DNA of 64,000 nucleotides, taken from the NCBI RefSeq assembly GCF_900770955.1, contig NZ_CAAGLX010000021.1, forward strand, positions 103,544 through 167,543. The letters run 5' to 3'. The translations under genes were made by a program, and so were the position numbers. Under the pieces are notes generated by a model. The model was not told where the DNA came from. It saw only the letters and a program-made list of their open reading frames with translations, and did no database searches. Below are positions 26,451 to 35,314 of this stretch, one piece after another. Source of the stretch: an uncultured Phascolarctobacterium sp. Lineage in GTDB: Bacteria > Bacillota > Negativicutes > Acidaminococcales > Acidaminococcaceae. Every line of letters begins with the position of its first letter. Positions within the stretch are counted from its first letter, which is position 1.

Positions 26451-27209
26451 ATGAGAACAACAGGAAAATTTGCGGCAGCAATCCTCAGTGCAATTATTAT
26501 GGCTAATGGCTTAAGCCTGCCGATGGCTTATGCTGCTCCGTCAAGCAGCTATGTAAATGTGGATGAAAAGTACGACCCGTTTGCAGAAGAAGAAATGCCT
26601 GCTAAGGAGGCAGATCCTTCGAAGCTGACTTTTAAGGAAAGACTTGCGCTGCAGAAAAAAGAGGAGCAGGCCGCTGCTCAAAAGGTGACAATTGCCAATG
26701 TTATGCCGGGACATATTTATATCCCTAAAAAAACCATGCTTAACGTTGAGCTCATTGAGCCTGCTAACTCTAAAACTCATAAGAAAAATCAGCAGGTGGA
26801 GTTCAAGACTAACGAAAACCTGATAATCAACGGTGTTGTAGTTATTCCTAAAGGTACTATCGGCATGGGTTATGTATATGAAGTGCAAAAGGCAGGCGGC
26901 TTCGGCAGAAAGGGTGTACTGCGTATTGCAGGCAAGGAAATCAAGACATTGAACAATGTAAGCGTTCCGTTGAGAAAAGGCCTCGAAGGCAAGGGCAAAA
27001 CAGATGGCGGTGCTGTTGCTGTTGCTGCTGCGGTCAGCCTGGTTGGCGGTCTTTTTATGAAGGGCAGCAATATCAACTATCCGGCCGGTACTGATTTTCA
27101 GGTAGAGGTTAGGGATAATGTGGATTTGGGTGTAACTCCGGAGGAGCTGAAGGATGCTATGAATCCTAATATTCCGCATGGTCAGGAAATCGTTATTGAA
27201 GTTAAATAA
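26451..27209 (+). CDS. Secreted protein of unknown function
   Basis: A 252-aa exported protein: positively charged start, hydrophobic core, and a likely signal-peptidase site after MAYA. A charged, Lys/Glu-rich segment (about 35-75) follows, then a beta-rich domain with NVMPGHIYIPKKTMLNVELIEP and the glycine/alanine stretch GGAVAVAAAVSLVGGLF near residue 190, which may contact membrane. I do not recognise the family. The mature half looks like a periplasmic or envelope beta-domain protein. Start chosen for GGAAGGTG upstream. Confidence 0.7.
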   Translation: MRTTGKFAAAILSAIIMANGLSLPMAYAAPSSSYVNVDEKYDPFAEEEMPAKEADPSKLTFKERLALQKKEEQAAAQKVTIANVMPGHIYIPKKTMLNVELIEPANSKTHKKNQQVEFKTNENLIINGVVVIPKGTIGMGYVYEVQKAGGFGRKGVLRIAGKEIKTLNNVSVPLRKGLEGKGKTDGGAVAVAAAVSLVGGLFMKGSNINYPAGTDFQVEVRDNVDLGVTPEELKDAMNPNIPHGQEIVIEVK

Positions 27210-27251
27210 GGTATCTGAGTGAATTAAGGTTTAACCTTTCGTGTTTTGGCG

Positions 27252-27286
27252 AATCTGCGCAGGCTGTGTGCTTGCGCAGATTTTTT
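27252..27286 (+). terminator. Terminator after secreted-protein gene
   Basis: AATCTGCGCA (27252-27261) pairs with TGCGCAGATT (27273-27282), then TTTTTT. The rest of the gap to 27526 holds only a short CCCG-CTATA-CGGG hairpin near 27358-27370. Confidence 0.88.
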
Positions 27287-27526
27287 ATGTGTCTTTAGCC
27301 CGTAGAGCGCTATCGAATTTATTTTCAAAGAATTGAGATAGTTTTTTACACAGAACTACCCGCTATACGGGTGCGCATTTATTTAAGGCTGAGTTTTATT
27401 CTAAACTCATTTTTCAGGCAGATTGAATGTAACTGCAGTCACGTTTTTCAAATCATTTTCGGCAGGAAATTTTATTCCGCCAGCGAATAAATATGAATAT
27501 AGACAGATTTGAGAAGGAGGAATAAT

Positions 27527-28591
27527 ATGTCTGGCAAATCATTACCGAAGCCTTCCTCAAAGACAGCTTTGAACAAAAAATATCAGCTTCTTGCTATAGA
27601 AACAAAGGGACGTCTTGATACAGCTACTGAAAATGGCAGAGCAAATATTAATCTGCTTCAGAAATACTATAATGCTTTTTCCAATTTGTATGGCGCTATT
27701 ATCCTTGACGATGCATGGGATATATTTAAAATACTTGAAAAGGAAAAAATCTCAAAAAAGCAGATCCTAAAAAAGGATTTTCTGTTTTTTTCGGAAGTGG
27801 CCAGATATGAGGCACATAACTATTTTGTGTTGGAGATAGATGAGCTATATGAGGCTGAAGAACGTGGCAGTGCCGCCAGACGTTTTATTCTGAATAAAAA
27901 GCTTTATAAAAAAGGATATTCAAGGTTCGACTCTTATTATCGGCTTGCTGATAAGCAATTAAATCATCCATTATGCGTTTTGGATAGGGATGAACTGCTT
28001 TCATGGGACGAGCCGGGGATGCTTTGGCGTTCTGCTGAAGGAGCTGCGTTAAAGCTGTTTGTCGAAAACCTTAGCGTTGACAACAAATCCGTAAACCAAG
28101 ATATTAATGGAGAGAAGATTGCGGGCAAGCTCTTAAAAGACTTTATCTTTTGGCATGATAGTGAAAAATTTGCCTGCTCATATGCTAAGCGGGAATGGGA
28201 AAAGAAAGAGCTGGAAGAATATCAGAACATAGACGAATCCGAGAAAATACTTAGGTTGATAGAGCAATATATTAATAGTGCAGTGCTGTATACCGAGATA
28301 AATAAGCAAATAGATTTTGTATTAAAAGATTTGCAAGAAGTTGGTGTATGCTTGACGGAGCAGCAGTTCAAAACATTTTTACAACTATATACTGACTTTT
28401 CAAATAGCAGTCGTAAATGGCCTTTATGTGGTTGGCAACCAGTTGAACTTAGCAATCTGTATAAAAATTTTTCCAAGCCGGCTATTTCATTCGGCAAAAA
28501 TATGCAGCGGGCATTTGAGGATGGAACCTTAAATAAGGATGAGTTAATAGAAGAAATTAGAAAACTTGATATTGATGTGATAGATATGTAA
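27527..28591 (+). CDS. Hypothetical protein, 354 aa
   Basis: A soluble, charged, mostly alpha-helical protein with no motif I can name. The N-terminus is a basic Lys/Pro/Ser segment; the middle contains LLKDFIFWHDSEKFACSYAKREWEKKELEEYQ; the C-terminus ends in acidic helices. It has an excellent GAAGGAGG site and its own terminator. Codon use is more AT-rich than neighbouring housekeeping genes, suggesting acquisition. No partner gene is obvious. Confidence 0.6.
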   Translation: MSGKSLPKPSSKTALNKKYQLLAIETKGRLDTATENGRANINLLQKYYNAFSNLYGAIILDDAWDIFKILEKEKISKKQILKKDFLFFSEVARYEAHNYFVLEIDELYEAEERGSAARRFILNKKLYKKGYSRFDSYYRLADKQLNHPLCVLDRDELLSWDEPGMLWRSAEGAALKLFVENLSVDNKSVNQDINGEKIAGKLLKDFIFWHDSEKFACSYAKREWEKKELEEYQNIDESEKILRLIEQYINSAVLYTEINKQIDFVLKDLQEVGVCLTEQQFKTFLQLYTDFSNSSRKWPLCGWQPVELSNLYKNFSKPAISFGKNMQRAFEDGTLNKDELIEEIRKLDIDVIDM

Positions 28592-28665
28592 AGCGGGTGA
28601 GAATACTGCTATGAATCATGAAAATAATTTATCCAAGCTAACCGCATAACAGCACAGCATTACAA

Positions 28666-28697
28666 GGCGTTCTACCCAACTGCGGTAGAACGCCTTT
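28666..28697 (+). terminator. Terminator (repeat type A, copy 1)
   Basis: An 11-bp stem GGCGTTCTACC / GGTAGAACGCC then TTT. The same hairpin recurs at 62439-62471. Confidence 0.85.
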
Positions 28698-28719
28698 ACT
28701 CTTCCTCCGCCATCTATGC

Positions 28720-28725
28720 TATAAT
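28720..28725 (+). promoter_or_regulatory. -10 box of esterase gene
   Basis: TATAAT; the best -35 (TTTACT, 28695-28700) overlaps the preceding terminator and has a 19-nt spacer. Confidence 0.4.
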
Positions 28726-28760
28726 AGTATGTAGAAAAACAAACGTGAGGAGCGATTATC

Positions 28761-29318
28761 ATGAAATACGTTGCATGTTACGGCGATTCTCTGGTGCAGG
28801 GCTTTCCCTTCGGCCCACGTTATTCCTGGACCGCTCAGGTGGAAAAGCTGACGCAGATTAAAATGCTCAACTACGGCGTCTGCGGTGACTGCTGCGACGA
28901 TATCATCTACCGCATGCGCCAATACGCACTGCCGGAATATGTGCAGTACGTTATCTTCCTCGGCGGGGCTAACGATATTTTGCAGGGGCGCCGCCTTGAG
29001 GACATCAGCCGCGATTACAAGCGTGTGCTGGAGTGGTGCGAGGAAAAGCAGTACAGTCTGTGCGTAGTGCTGCCGTTTATCAGTACGGAGCAGGCGCTCA
29101 ACCGTCAGCTATTGAACCTGCGGCAGGAGGCAGAGCATATCTGCGGCGGTAAGGCCTTCCTGCTCGATTTGCAGCCTGCCATCGGCCTGGACGCCGGGGC
29201 ACGCTTCAAGGCCTACGTTGACGGCATTCATCCCAAATCCCAGACGTATGAGGCGATGGGGAATTACGCAGCGCCGCTGATTTGGCAATGGCTGAAGGAA
29301 GAAAATACATTATTTTGA
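28761..29318 (+). CDS. SGNH/GDSL-family esterase
   Basis: A 185-aa serine hydrolase. Block I is CYGDSLVQGF with nucleophile Ser10, block III GGANDIL, and block V DGIHPKSQTY carrying the Asp-His pair. No signal peptide, so cytoplasmic; the substrate is unknown (deacetylation or thioester cleavage in relatives). The last codons (IWQWLKEENTLF) include a 24-nt stretch that recurs at 31978-32001, where a different ending (WLKEEKEA) can be read. The 3' end therefore seems to have been exchanged when the next module inserted. Confidence 0.88.
   Translation: MKYVACYGDSLVQGFPFGPRYSWTAQVEKLTQIKMLNYGVCGDCCDDIIYRMRQYALPEYVQYVIFLGGANDILQGRRLEDISRDYKRVLEWCEEKQYSLCVVLPFISTEQALNRQLLNLRQEAEHICGGKAFLLDLQPAIGLDAGARFKAYVDGIHPKSQTYEAMGNYAAPLIWQWLKEENTLF
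29282..29305 (+). repeat. Direct repeat flanking ATPase/TOPRIM module, left copy
   Basis: 24 nt inside the 3' end of the esterase gene, identical to 31978-32001. Similarity stops at both edges, as for an attachment site or recombination crossover. Confidence 0.85.
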
Positions 29319-29447
29319 TTTTGTAGGTTGGTATGTAATTTGAGCGTGAGTGCATTATCTTGCTGTTATGCGGGTATATGTTATATTTTGTGAGTGGGAT
29401 TATTCCAAGTTTTGTGCTCACTCTGCTTCGAGCTATTTTGTCTTAAT

Positions 29448-29477
29448 GGTTGGAGTGTATTGCTCCAGCCTTTTCCT
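29448..29477 (+). terminator. Terminator after esterase
   Basis: GGTTGGAG (29448-29455) pairs with CTCCAGCC (29463-29470), then TTTTCC. Apart from this terminator and the module promoter at 29701-29729, the gap 29319-29763 is AT-rich and shows no gene. Confidence 0.65.
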
Positions 29478-29700
29478 TTAAGAATAGTATTTAACCTCAT
29501 TTTATGATGAGCATTTAAACTTGAATTTACTTACTTCGCTTGTTTGTAAAAAAGCTCTAAATTGCAATAAAAAGTTGTAAAAAAAGCCGTTTGTAAGGCT
29601 CTTGTGATACTTAATATAATGCATATACAACACGTCGGAAAACATAAAATTGCAGGCGAATAGGAAAAATGGAATAAAAAGTGAAGTTTTTTAGCTTGAA

Positions 29701-29729
29701 TTGACCTTTTCACTAAAAAATGATATTAT
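29701..29729 (+). promoter_or_regulatory. Promoter of ATPase/TOPRIM module
   Basis: TTGACC (29701-29706), 17-nt spacer, TATTAT (29724-29729). Confidence 0.65.
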
Positions 29730-29763
29730 ATAGTATAAGCAAAACTGTAAGGAGGTAACTGAC

Positions 29764-31188
29764 ATGGAAAATACGATAGTTCGATTAGAAAGTATTTCTA
29801 TAGAGAATTTTAAAAACGTTAAATATGGCCAGTTATGTTTTGCAAATAATAGGAAAAACTATCGAACCAGTATTTTGGGGTTATATGGACAGAATGGATC
29901 TGGAAAGACGGCTTTAATCGATGCTATAGAACTGTTGCAATTAGCATTAAAGGGAGCGCAGATTCCGTCTAAGTTTGCAGATTACATCAATGTGGAAGCT
30001 GGATATGCTTACCTACGTTATGAGTTTTCAGTTTCAGGCAAAGAAGATAGGTATCAAGCTTTCTATGAGTTTAAACTGACCGCTGAAAAAATAGAAACTG
30101 CTCAAAATACGATTGTACTTGAAAACGACGATGTTCATTTTAAGGCTAAGATTACAGATGAACTCTTAAGTTATGCATATGAAAGTGAAACTTTGAAGAT
30201 TCGCAAAAGCACGCTGCTTGACACATCTTCGAAAAAAGTTTTTACACCAACTACTAAGTATTCTTGTTTGGTTGGTAAAGACAAGAAAGTAAATATGAAC
30301 CTTATGGTAGATAAAAAAATCATACAAGCAGCATCAAGATCGTTTGCTTTTTCTGGAGAATTGCTTTCAGTTATTAGAAATAATCAAGTAGGCCAAGGAG
30401 ATTTAGAATACCAGCGACATATGCGTTTAATTGAAAGTCTTGTCCGCTATGGTAATTTTGAACTTTTTGTAATAAATACTGCAAATTCCGGAATTATTAG
30501 TATGAATATGTTGCCTCTTTCCTTTAGATATGAGAATGGAAAGAGTGGAGCTATAGGAAATATTCTGATTCCGCTGGAAGAGACTGCCCCGATTCCGGAG
30601 GAAACTGTTTCCGTAGTAGAGCGCATTATCACTAATATGAATGTAGTTCTTTCCCGAATAGTTCCGGGACTAACAATCCGCCTTGAAAATTTAGGAGAAA
30701 TTTTATTTGCTAATGGTAAAAAAGGTGTCAGGATTCAATTGATTTCTTTGAAAAACAAGAAGGCTATTCCTTTGAAATATGAATCCGAAGGCATTAAAAA
30801 GATTATATCTGTTCTTCAACTTCTTATAGTTGTATATAATCGTTCTTCTATTACAGTTGCGATTGATGAATTGGATGCGGGTATATTTGAATATCTTCTT
30901 GGCGAGTTATTACGAATTATTTCTGAACAAGGTAAGGGACAGTTGATTTTTACTTCGCATAATTTACGTCCATTGGAAACATTAAATCGTGGGTTTATTG
31001 CCTTTACAACAACAAATTCTTCTAACAGATACATCAGAATGGGCAATTTGAAGGATAGTAATAATCTTCGGGATTTCTATTTTAGAGATATCATTCTAGG
31101 AGAACAGAGTGAGGAGGTTTACGATCCTACTAACAATTCCGAAATTGCGCTCGCGTTTAGAGAGGCGGGTGAATTTAATGGCACGTAA
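29764..31188 (+). CDS. AAA-15-like ABC-type ATPase of a putative defence module
   Basis: A 474-aa ATPase: IENFKNVK N-terminal strand, Walker A YGQNGSGKT (41-49), a central insertion rich in Lys/Glu, signature-like ESEGIKKI, Walker B VAIDELDAGIF (about 366) and FTSHNLRPL. This is the layout of OLD/RloA/AriA-type ATPases, which sense phage cues and control a nuclease. The next gene overlaps it by 11 nt and carries a TOPRIM-like domain. The module is distinctly AT-rich compared with neighbours and is flanked by direct repeats, so it was probably acquired. Phage-defence role is inference. Confidence 0.82.
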   Translation: MENTIVRLESISIENFKNVKYGQLCFANNRKNYRTSILGLYGQNGSGKTALIDAIELLQLALKGAQIPSKFADYINVEAGYAYLRYEFSVSGKEDRYQAFYEFKLTAEKIETAQNTIVLENDDVHFKAKITDELLSYAYESETLKIRKSTLLDTSSKKVFTPTTKYSCLVGKDKKVNMNLMVDKKIIQAASRSFAFSGELLSVIRNNQVGQGDLEYQRHMRLIESLVRYGNFELFVINTANSGIISMNMLPLSFRYENGKSGAIGNILIPLEETAPIPEETVSVVERIITNMNVVLSRIVPGLTIRLENLGEILFANGKKGVRIQLISLKNKKAIPLKYESEGIKKIISVLQLLIVVYNRSSITVAIDELDAGIFEYLLGELLRIISEQGKGQLIFTSHNLRPLETLNRGFIAFTTTNSSNRYIRMGNLKDSNNLRDFYFRDIILGEQSEEVYDPTNNSEIALAFREAGEFNGT

Positions 31189-31903
31189 AAAAATTGTATT
31201 TGTAATCGTTGAAGGACCATCTGATGATGCGGCTCTTGGTGTTATTCTAAATAGGCTTTTTGATAAAAGCAAGGTACACATAGAGATTATGCATGGCGAT
31301 GTTACAACTGACTTAAGTATAACTCCTGAGAATATTATTAATAAACTAGGAAATATTGTAAAAGGTTATGCGAAATCTATGCATTTTAAACAAGAACATT
31401 TTCAGCAAGTAATTCATCTTGTTGACATGGATGGAGCTTTTATACCGGATAGAGCAATTGTCGAGAATGCTATTGCTGAAAAGCCACAATACTCTATTAC
31501 TGAAATCAGGACAGCAAGACCAGAAAAGTTAATCCTACGTAACAAGCATAAGCAACTGAAGTTGAATCGCATAAGTAAATTGACTAAAGTATGGACTTCG
31601 ATTCCTTATCAAGTATATTACATGTCTTGTAACTTGGACCATGTGCTTTATGAGAAACTTAATAGTTCAGATGAAGAAAAAGAGAACGATGCATATACTT
31701 TTGCAAAAAAATACAAGGATGACATTGATGGTTTTTTAAGCTTTATATCCGATTCTGAGTTTTCTCGAATAGAAGGATATAAAGAATCCTGGGAATTCAT
31801 AAAGCGGGATCTCCATTCGTTAGAAAGATTCACAAACTTTGGCCTCTGCTTTTGTGAAATACGAAAAGAACGCCAACGAATTAAAGATGAAGAATTAAAT
31901 TAA
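31178..31903 (+). CDS. TOPRIM-like nuclease partner of the ATPase
   Basis: A 241-aa protein. The N-terminal strand IVFVIVEGPSDD supplies a conserved TOPRIM-type Glu12, and HLVDMDGAF supplies the Asp83-x-Asp85 pair. Such domains cleave DNA or tRNA in OLD, RloB and AriB (PARIS) families; exact membership cannot be settled by eye. The ATG at 31178 follows GGGTGA and overlaps the ATPase end by 11 nt, implying coupled translation and a joint complex. An upstream extension of the frame only reflects the overlap. Confidence 0.72.
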   Translation: MARKKIVFVIVEGPSDDAALGVILNRLFDKSKVHIEIMHGDVTTDLSITPENIINKLGNIVKGYAKSMHFKQEHFQQVIHLVDMDGAFIPDRAIVENAIAEKPQYSITEIRTARPEKLILRNKHKQLKLNRISKLTKVWTSIPYQVYYMSCNLDHVLYEKLNSSDEEKENDAYTFAKKYKDDIDGFLSFISDSEFSRIEGYKESWEFIKRDLHSLERFTNFGLCFCEIRKERQRIKDEELN

Positions 31904-31977
31904 ATTAAATACTTTAAACTTAAATTATATATGCTATAAATTCTGTATTAGTTCAACTTTAAGCATCTATATGGATA

Positions 31978-32001
31978 TTGGCAATGGCTGAAGGAAGAAA
32001 A
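31978..32001 (+). repeat. Direct repeat flanking ATPase/TOPRIM module, right copy
   Basis: Identical to 29282-29305. Read in the esterase frame it continues to a stop (WLKEEKEA), so this is probably the displaced original 3' end of the esterase gene. Confidence 0.85.
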
Positions 32002-32041
32002 AGAGGCTTAGAAAATTTTTAAAGGTGACAAGTAAAAATAC

Positions 32042-32070
32042 TTGACAAGCATCGCTTTATGCTTTATACT
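32042..32070 (+). promoter_or_regulatory. Promoter of ylxM-ffh operon
   Basis: TTGACA (32042-32047), 17-nt spacer, TATACT (32065-32070). Confidence 0.85.
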
Positions 32071-32103
32071 TACATAGTCGACTAAATTTCGAGAGGGATA
32101 AAA

Positions 32104-32457
32104 ATGTCAGCAGAAGAAATTTTTGCGCAGCGTATGCGCTTAGGCAGGCTCTTTGATATTTACGGCGGACTTCTGACAGCTAAGCAGAAGCAATGCCTGG
32201 GACTGTATTTCTATGACGACTTGTCTCTGAGTGAGATTTCGGAGGAGCTGGGCGTTTCGCGTCAGGCTGTCCACGACCTGCTCAAGCGTGTTGAGCAGCT
32301 GCTAGAACGATATGAAGCATCACTGAAGGTGCTGAGCCGCGAGGAGAAGCTGCATGCTAAGCTGCAGCAGGCAATAGATTTGCTGGCAACTCCGGATGAG
32401 GCAAAAAAAGACGAGGCCGTGCAAATGCTTAAAGAGCTTTGCAGTGAAGGTAGGTAG
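32104..32457 (+). CDS. ylxM: YlxM family helix-turn-helix protein
   Basis: A 117-aa sigma-70 region-4-like protein usually paired with ffh. The helix-turn-helix SLSEISEELGVSRQAVHDLLKR spans residues 40-61. It is thought to associate with the signal recognition particle system; direct DNA-binding activity is not well established. It is 5 nt upstream of ffh with GAGAGGG before its own ATG, so the two are coexpressed from the TTGACA promoter. Confidence 0.92.
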   Translation: MSAEEIFAQRMRLGRLFDIYGGLLTAKQKQCLGLYFYDDLSLSEISEELGVSRQAVHDLLKRVEQLLERYEASLKVLSREEKLHAKLQQAIDLLATPDEAKKDEAVQMLKELCSEGR

Positions 32458-32462
32458 ATAGA

Positions 32463-33809
32463 ATGGCATTTGAAAGTTTATCTGAAAGATTACAAAATGC
32501 ATTAAAGATGTTCCGCGGCAACGGCAAGCTGACTGAGGAAGATTTAAAGGCTCCTATGCGCGAAGTGCGTATGGCGCTTTTGGAGGCCGACGTTAACTTC
32601 AAGGTTGTTAAGGACTTTGTAGCCAAGGTTAAAGAGCGCGCTGTTGGTGAAGCGATCGGCGAAGGCCTGAATCCGCATCAACAGATTATCAAGATTGTAA
32701 ATGAAGAGCTGATTGAGCTTTTGGGCGGTACCCAAAGCAAGCTCACTGTTGCTCCCAAACCGCCGACAGTTATCATGCTGGTTGGTCTGCAGGGCGCAGG
32801 TAAAACTACTACCGCTGGTAAGCTGGCCAACTACCTGAAGCGCAAGCACAAAAAACCGTTGCTGGTTGCAGGCGACGTTTATCGTCCTGCTGCTATTACC
32901 CAGCTGCAGGTTTTGGGCGAGCAGCTGAATGTGCCAGTATTTACTTTGGGCGACATGGTTTCTCCTGTAGAAATTGCCCAAAAGGCCATGGAAAAGGCGC
33001 ATAGTCTGGCATGCGATACGGTAATCATCGATACCGCAGGCCGCTTACATATAAATGAAGAGCTGATGGAGGAGCTGCGCAACATTAAAGGCGCTGTTCA
33101 TCCTCAGGAAATTCTGCTGGTTGTAGATGCTATGACCGGTCAGGATGCAGTAACTGTTGCCGAGAGCTTTGACAAGGAATTGGGCATTGACGGCCTGATT
33201 GTTACCAAGCTCGATGGTGATGCCCGCGGTGGTGCGGTGCTTTCCGTAAAAGCTGTTACCGGCAAGCCGGTTAAGCTGATTGGTTTGGGCGAAAAGCTGG
33301 ATGCTTTGGAGCCCTTCCATCCGGATCGTATGGCTTCCCGTATTCTGGGCATGGGCGATATCCTGACTCTGGTAGAAAAAATCCAGTCTACAACAGACCT
33401 CGCCAAGGCTCTGGAAATGGAGAAAAAGCTGCGTAAGGATGAATTCACCTTAGAGCAGTTTCTGGACCAGATGCAGCAGGTTAAAAAGCTGGGTTCTCTG
33501 GAAACCATCTTAGGCTTAATCCCCGGCATGGGCGGCATCAGCCAAAAGCTGAAGGAAGCTAATGTGGACGAAAAGGAATTCGACCGCATCGAAGCAATCA
33601 TCCGCTCCATGACCAAGAAGGAAAGACAAAAACCCGAAATCATCAACGGCAGCCGCCGTAAACGTATCGCTGCAGGCTGCGGCATGCGTGTACAGGATGT
33701 CAACAAGCTTCTGAAGAACTTCGAAGAAAGCAAGAAGATGATGAAGCGTATGCAGGGTATGGCAAAGTTTGCTTCCAAAGGCGGCTTCAAGCTGCCGTTT
33801 GGCAGATAA
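32463..33809 (+). CDS. ffh: Signal recognition particle protein Ffh
   Basis: The GTPase of the bacterial SRP that targets membrane proteins cotranslationally with FtsY. The 448-aa protein has the N domain, G1 GLQGAGKTT (about 108), DVYRPAA, DTAGRLH, TKLDGDARGG, and the Met-rich M domain at the C-terminus (MKRMQGM near the end) preceded by the RRKRIAAGCG RNA-contact region. Length is typical. Confidence 0.97.
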   Translation: MAFESLSERLQNALKMFRGNGKLTEEDLKAPMREVRMALLEADVNFKVVKDFVAKVKERAVGEAIGEGLNPHQQIIKIVNEELIELLGGTQSKLTVAPKPPTVIMLVGLQGAGKTTTAGKLANYLKRKHKKPLLVAGDVYRPAAITQLQVLGEQLNVPVFTLGDMVSPVEIAQKAMEKAHSLACDTVIIDTAGRLHINEELMEELRNIKGAVHPQEILLVVDAMTGQDAVTVAESFDKELGIDGLIVTKLDGDARGGAVLSVKAVTGKPVKLIGLGEKLDALEPFHPDRMASRILGMGDILTLVEKIQSTTDLAKALEMEKKLRKDEFTLEQFLDQMQQVKKLGSLETILGLIPGMGGISQKLKEANVDEKEFDRIEAIIRSMTKKERQKPEIINGSRRKRIAAGCGMRVQDVNKLLKNFEESKKMMKRMQGMAKFASKGGFKLPFGR

Positions 33810-33862
33810 TAAATGAAAAGTTCCATGTTGTGAGATATTAATTTAAGGAGGTGAAAATCAAC

Positions 33863-34135
33863 ATGGCAGTTAAAATCCGTTTAAAACGTATGGGCGCTAA
33901 AAAAGCTCCTTTCTATCGTATTGTTGTTGCAGACGCTCGTTCTCCTCGTGATGGTCGTTTCATCGAATCCATCGGTTACTACGATTCCACCGTTCAACCG
34001 GCTAGCGTAAAAATCGATGCTGAGAAAGCTATCGACTGGATGAACAAAGGCGCTCAACCGACCGATACCGTTAAAAACCTGTTCAGCAAGGATGGTATCA
34101 TGAAAAAATTTGCTGAAGCTAAAGCAGCAAAATAA
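33863..34135 (+). CDS. rpsP: 30S ribosomal protein bS16
   Basis: A 90-aa ribosomal protein starting MAVKIRLKRMGAKK, with the family's FYRIVVADARSPRDG motif. The ATG at 33863 lies after AAGGAGGTGA; an in-frame ATG-free extension upstream is not needed. It stabilises the 30S body by binding 16S rRNA. Standard position between ffh and the KH protein. Confidence 0.97.
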   Translation: MAVKIRLKRMGAKKAPFYRIVVADARSPRDGRFIESIGYYDSTVQPASVKIDAEKAIDWMNKGAQPTDTVKNLFSKDGIMKKFAEAKAAK

Positions 34136-34155
34136 TTTGAGGGGGCGTGATCTAC

Positions 34156-34383
34156 ATGAAGGAATTGGTAGAAGTTATGGCCAAATCTCTTGTAAATGAT
34201 CCCTCTGCAGTAGTAGTGGAGGAGGAGACCACCGGTACAACAACGGTGCTTCGCCTCCATGTTGCTTCTGAAGATATGGGTAAGGTTATTGGAAAACAGG
34301 GCCGTATCGCAAAAGCTATCAGAACTGTTATGAAAGCAGTAGCAACCCGTGAAAATGTGAAAGTCATTGTCGAAATTATTTGA
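34156..34383 (+). CDS. khpA: KH-domain RNA-binding protein
   Basis: A 75-aa single KH domain with the GKVIGKQGRIAKAIRT signature loop (about 44-59). KhpA, with KhpB, binds many RNAs and affects cell size and division in Firmicutes. It sits between rpsP and ylqD as in most relatives. ATG 34156 is chosen for the GGGGGCGTGA site upstream. Confidence 0.93.
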   Translation: MKELVEVMAKSLVNDPSAVVVEEETTGTTTVLRLHVASEDMGKVIGKQGRIAKAIRTVMKAVATRENVKVIVEII

Positions 34384-34402
34384 TTGAGGATGGTATATCG
34401 CT

Positions 34403-34807
34403 ATGGATAAAATGATCGTTAGGGTTCCCGTCGCTGTTAAAGCAAAAGTTACTGAAGATTTAAAGTTGAAAATTGTTGGAGATCTCCAAAATACCATAAA
34501 GAATATGGAGCTTGATCTGGAGCAATTCGAGTTCCAGGCTAAAAAAGCATTGCATCAGGCTGCCAGCGATTTGAGCGTGCTTCCGGCTTTGCGCGAACAA
34601 ATTGACATCGAAAGAAATAAGCGTACTGCTGCTAAACAAGAAGCAGAGGCTAAGCTGAAAAGAGCGGAAGCTCTGGAGCTGGGCGCTGAAATTGGTCATG
34701 GTACCCTGGAGCGTACTGTAGAAATTACCGTAGGCACCAATATCGATACCCTGATGGGCGCAGAAATCCTTACCGAAGATGGTAAGATTATCGCTTTCCG
34801 CGAATAA
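34403..34807 (+). CDS. ylqD: YlqD family protein
   Basis: A 134-aa protein of unknown function found between khpA and rimM in Bacillota. The middle is a Lys/Glu/Ala-rich coiled coil (about 45-95), followed by a small beta-rich end (VEITVGTNIDTLMGAEIL). It has no catalytic motif I can see. Spacing of 19 nt after khpA and 3 nt before rimM indicates cotranscription. Confidence 0.82.
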   Translation: MDKMIVRVPVAVKAKVTEDLKLKIVGDLQNTIKNMELDLEQFEFQAKKALHQAASDLSVLPALREQIDIERNKRTAAKQEAEAKLKRAEALELGAEIGHGTLERTVEITVGTNIDTLMGAEILTEDGKIIAFRE

Positions 34808-34810
34808 TCC

Positions 34811-35314
34811 ATGGAAAACCAAATAGTTATTGGCAAAATTGTCGCTCCGCACGGTGTGCGGGGCGATATTCGTATATTGCCGTTAACCGATAAGCCGGAA
34901 CAATTTTTAGACCTGGATTATCTGCTGCTGCCGGACGGTCGCAAGCTGACCGTGAAAGCAGCACGCTTTCATAAAAGAATGGTGCTGGTGACTACTGCCG
35001 AAATCAAAAGCATGAACGAGTCCGAGCTGCTGCGCGGTATGGAGGTAAGCATTAACGCTGAGGACCTGCCGGAGCTGGAGGAAGGACGCTTCTATGTTGC
35101 TGACCTTATCGGCCTGCCTGTTTATGATGAGCAGGGCGAGCAAATCGGCACCTTTAAGGACGCACTGAGCACAGGCAGCAATGATGTTTATGTTATCGCT
35201 GTCCCCGGACAGAAGGATTACCTGCTGCCGGCACTGAAGAAATATGTCAAGGAAATCAATCTGGCAGAAAAGCGCATTGTCGTGGAGCTGCCTGAGTGGG
35301 TTGAGGCAGAATGA
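34811..35314 (+). CDS. rimM: Ribosome maturation factor RimM
   Basis: A 167-aa 16S rRNA processing factor that binds uS19 during 30S head assembly. The N-terminal GKIVAPHGVRGDIRI motif and the C-terminal PRC-barrel (RFYVADLIGLPVYDE, then DYLLPALKKYVKEI) are clear. Its stop overlaps trmD by 4 nt, the usual coupling. Confidence 0.96.
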   Translation: MENQIVIGKIVAPHGVRGDIRILPLTDKPEQFLDLDYLLLPDGRKLTVKAARFHKRMVLVTTAEIKSMNESELLRGMEVSINAEDLPELEEGRFYVADLIGLPVYDEQGEQIGTFKDALSTGSNDVYVIAVPGQKDYLLPALKKYVKEINLAEKRIVVELPEWVEAE

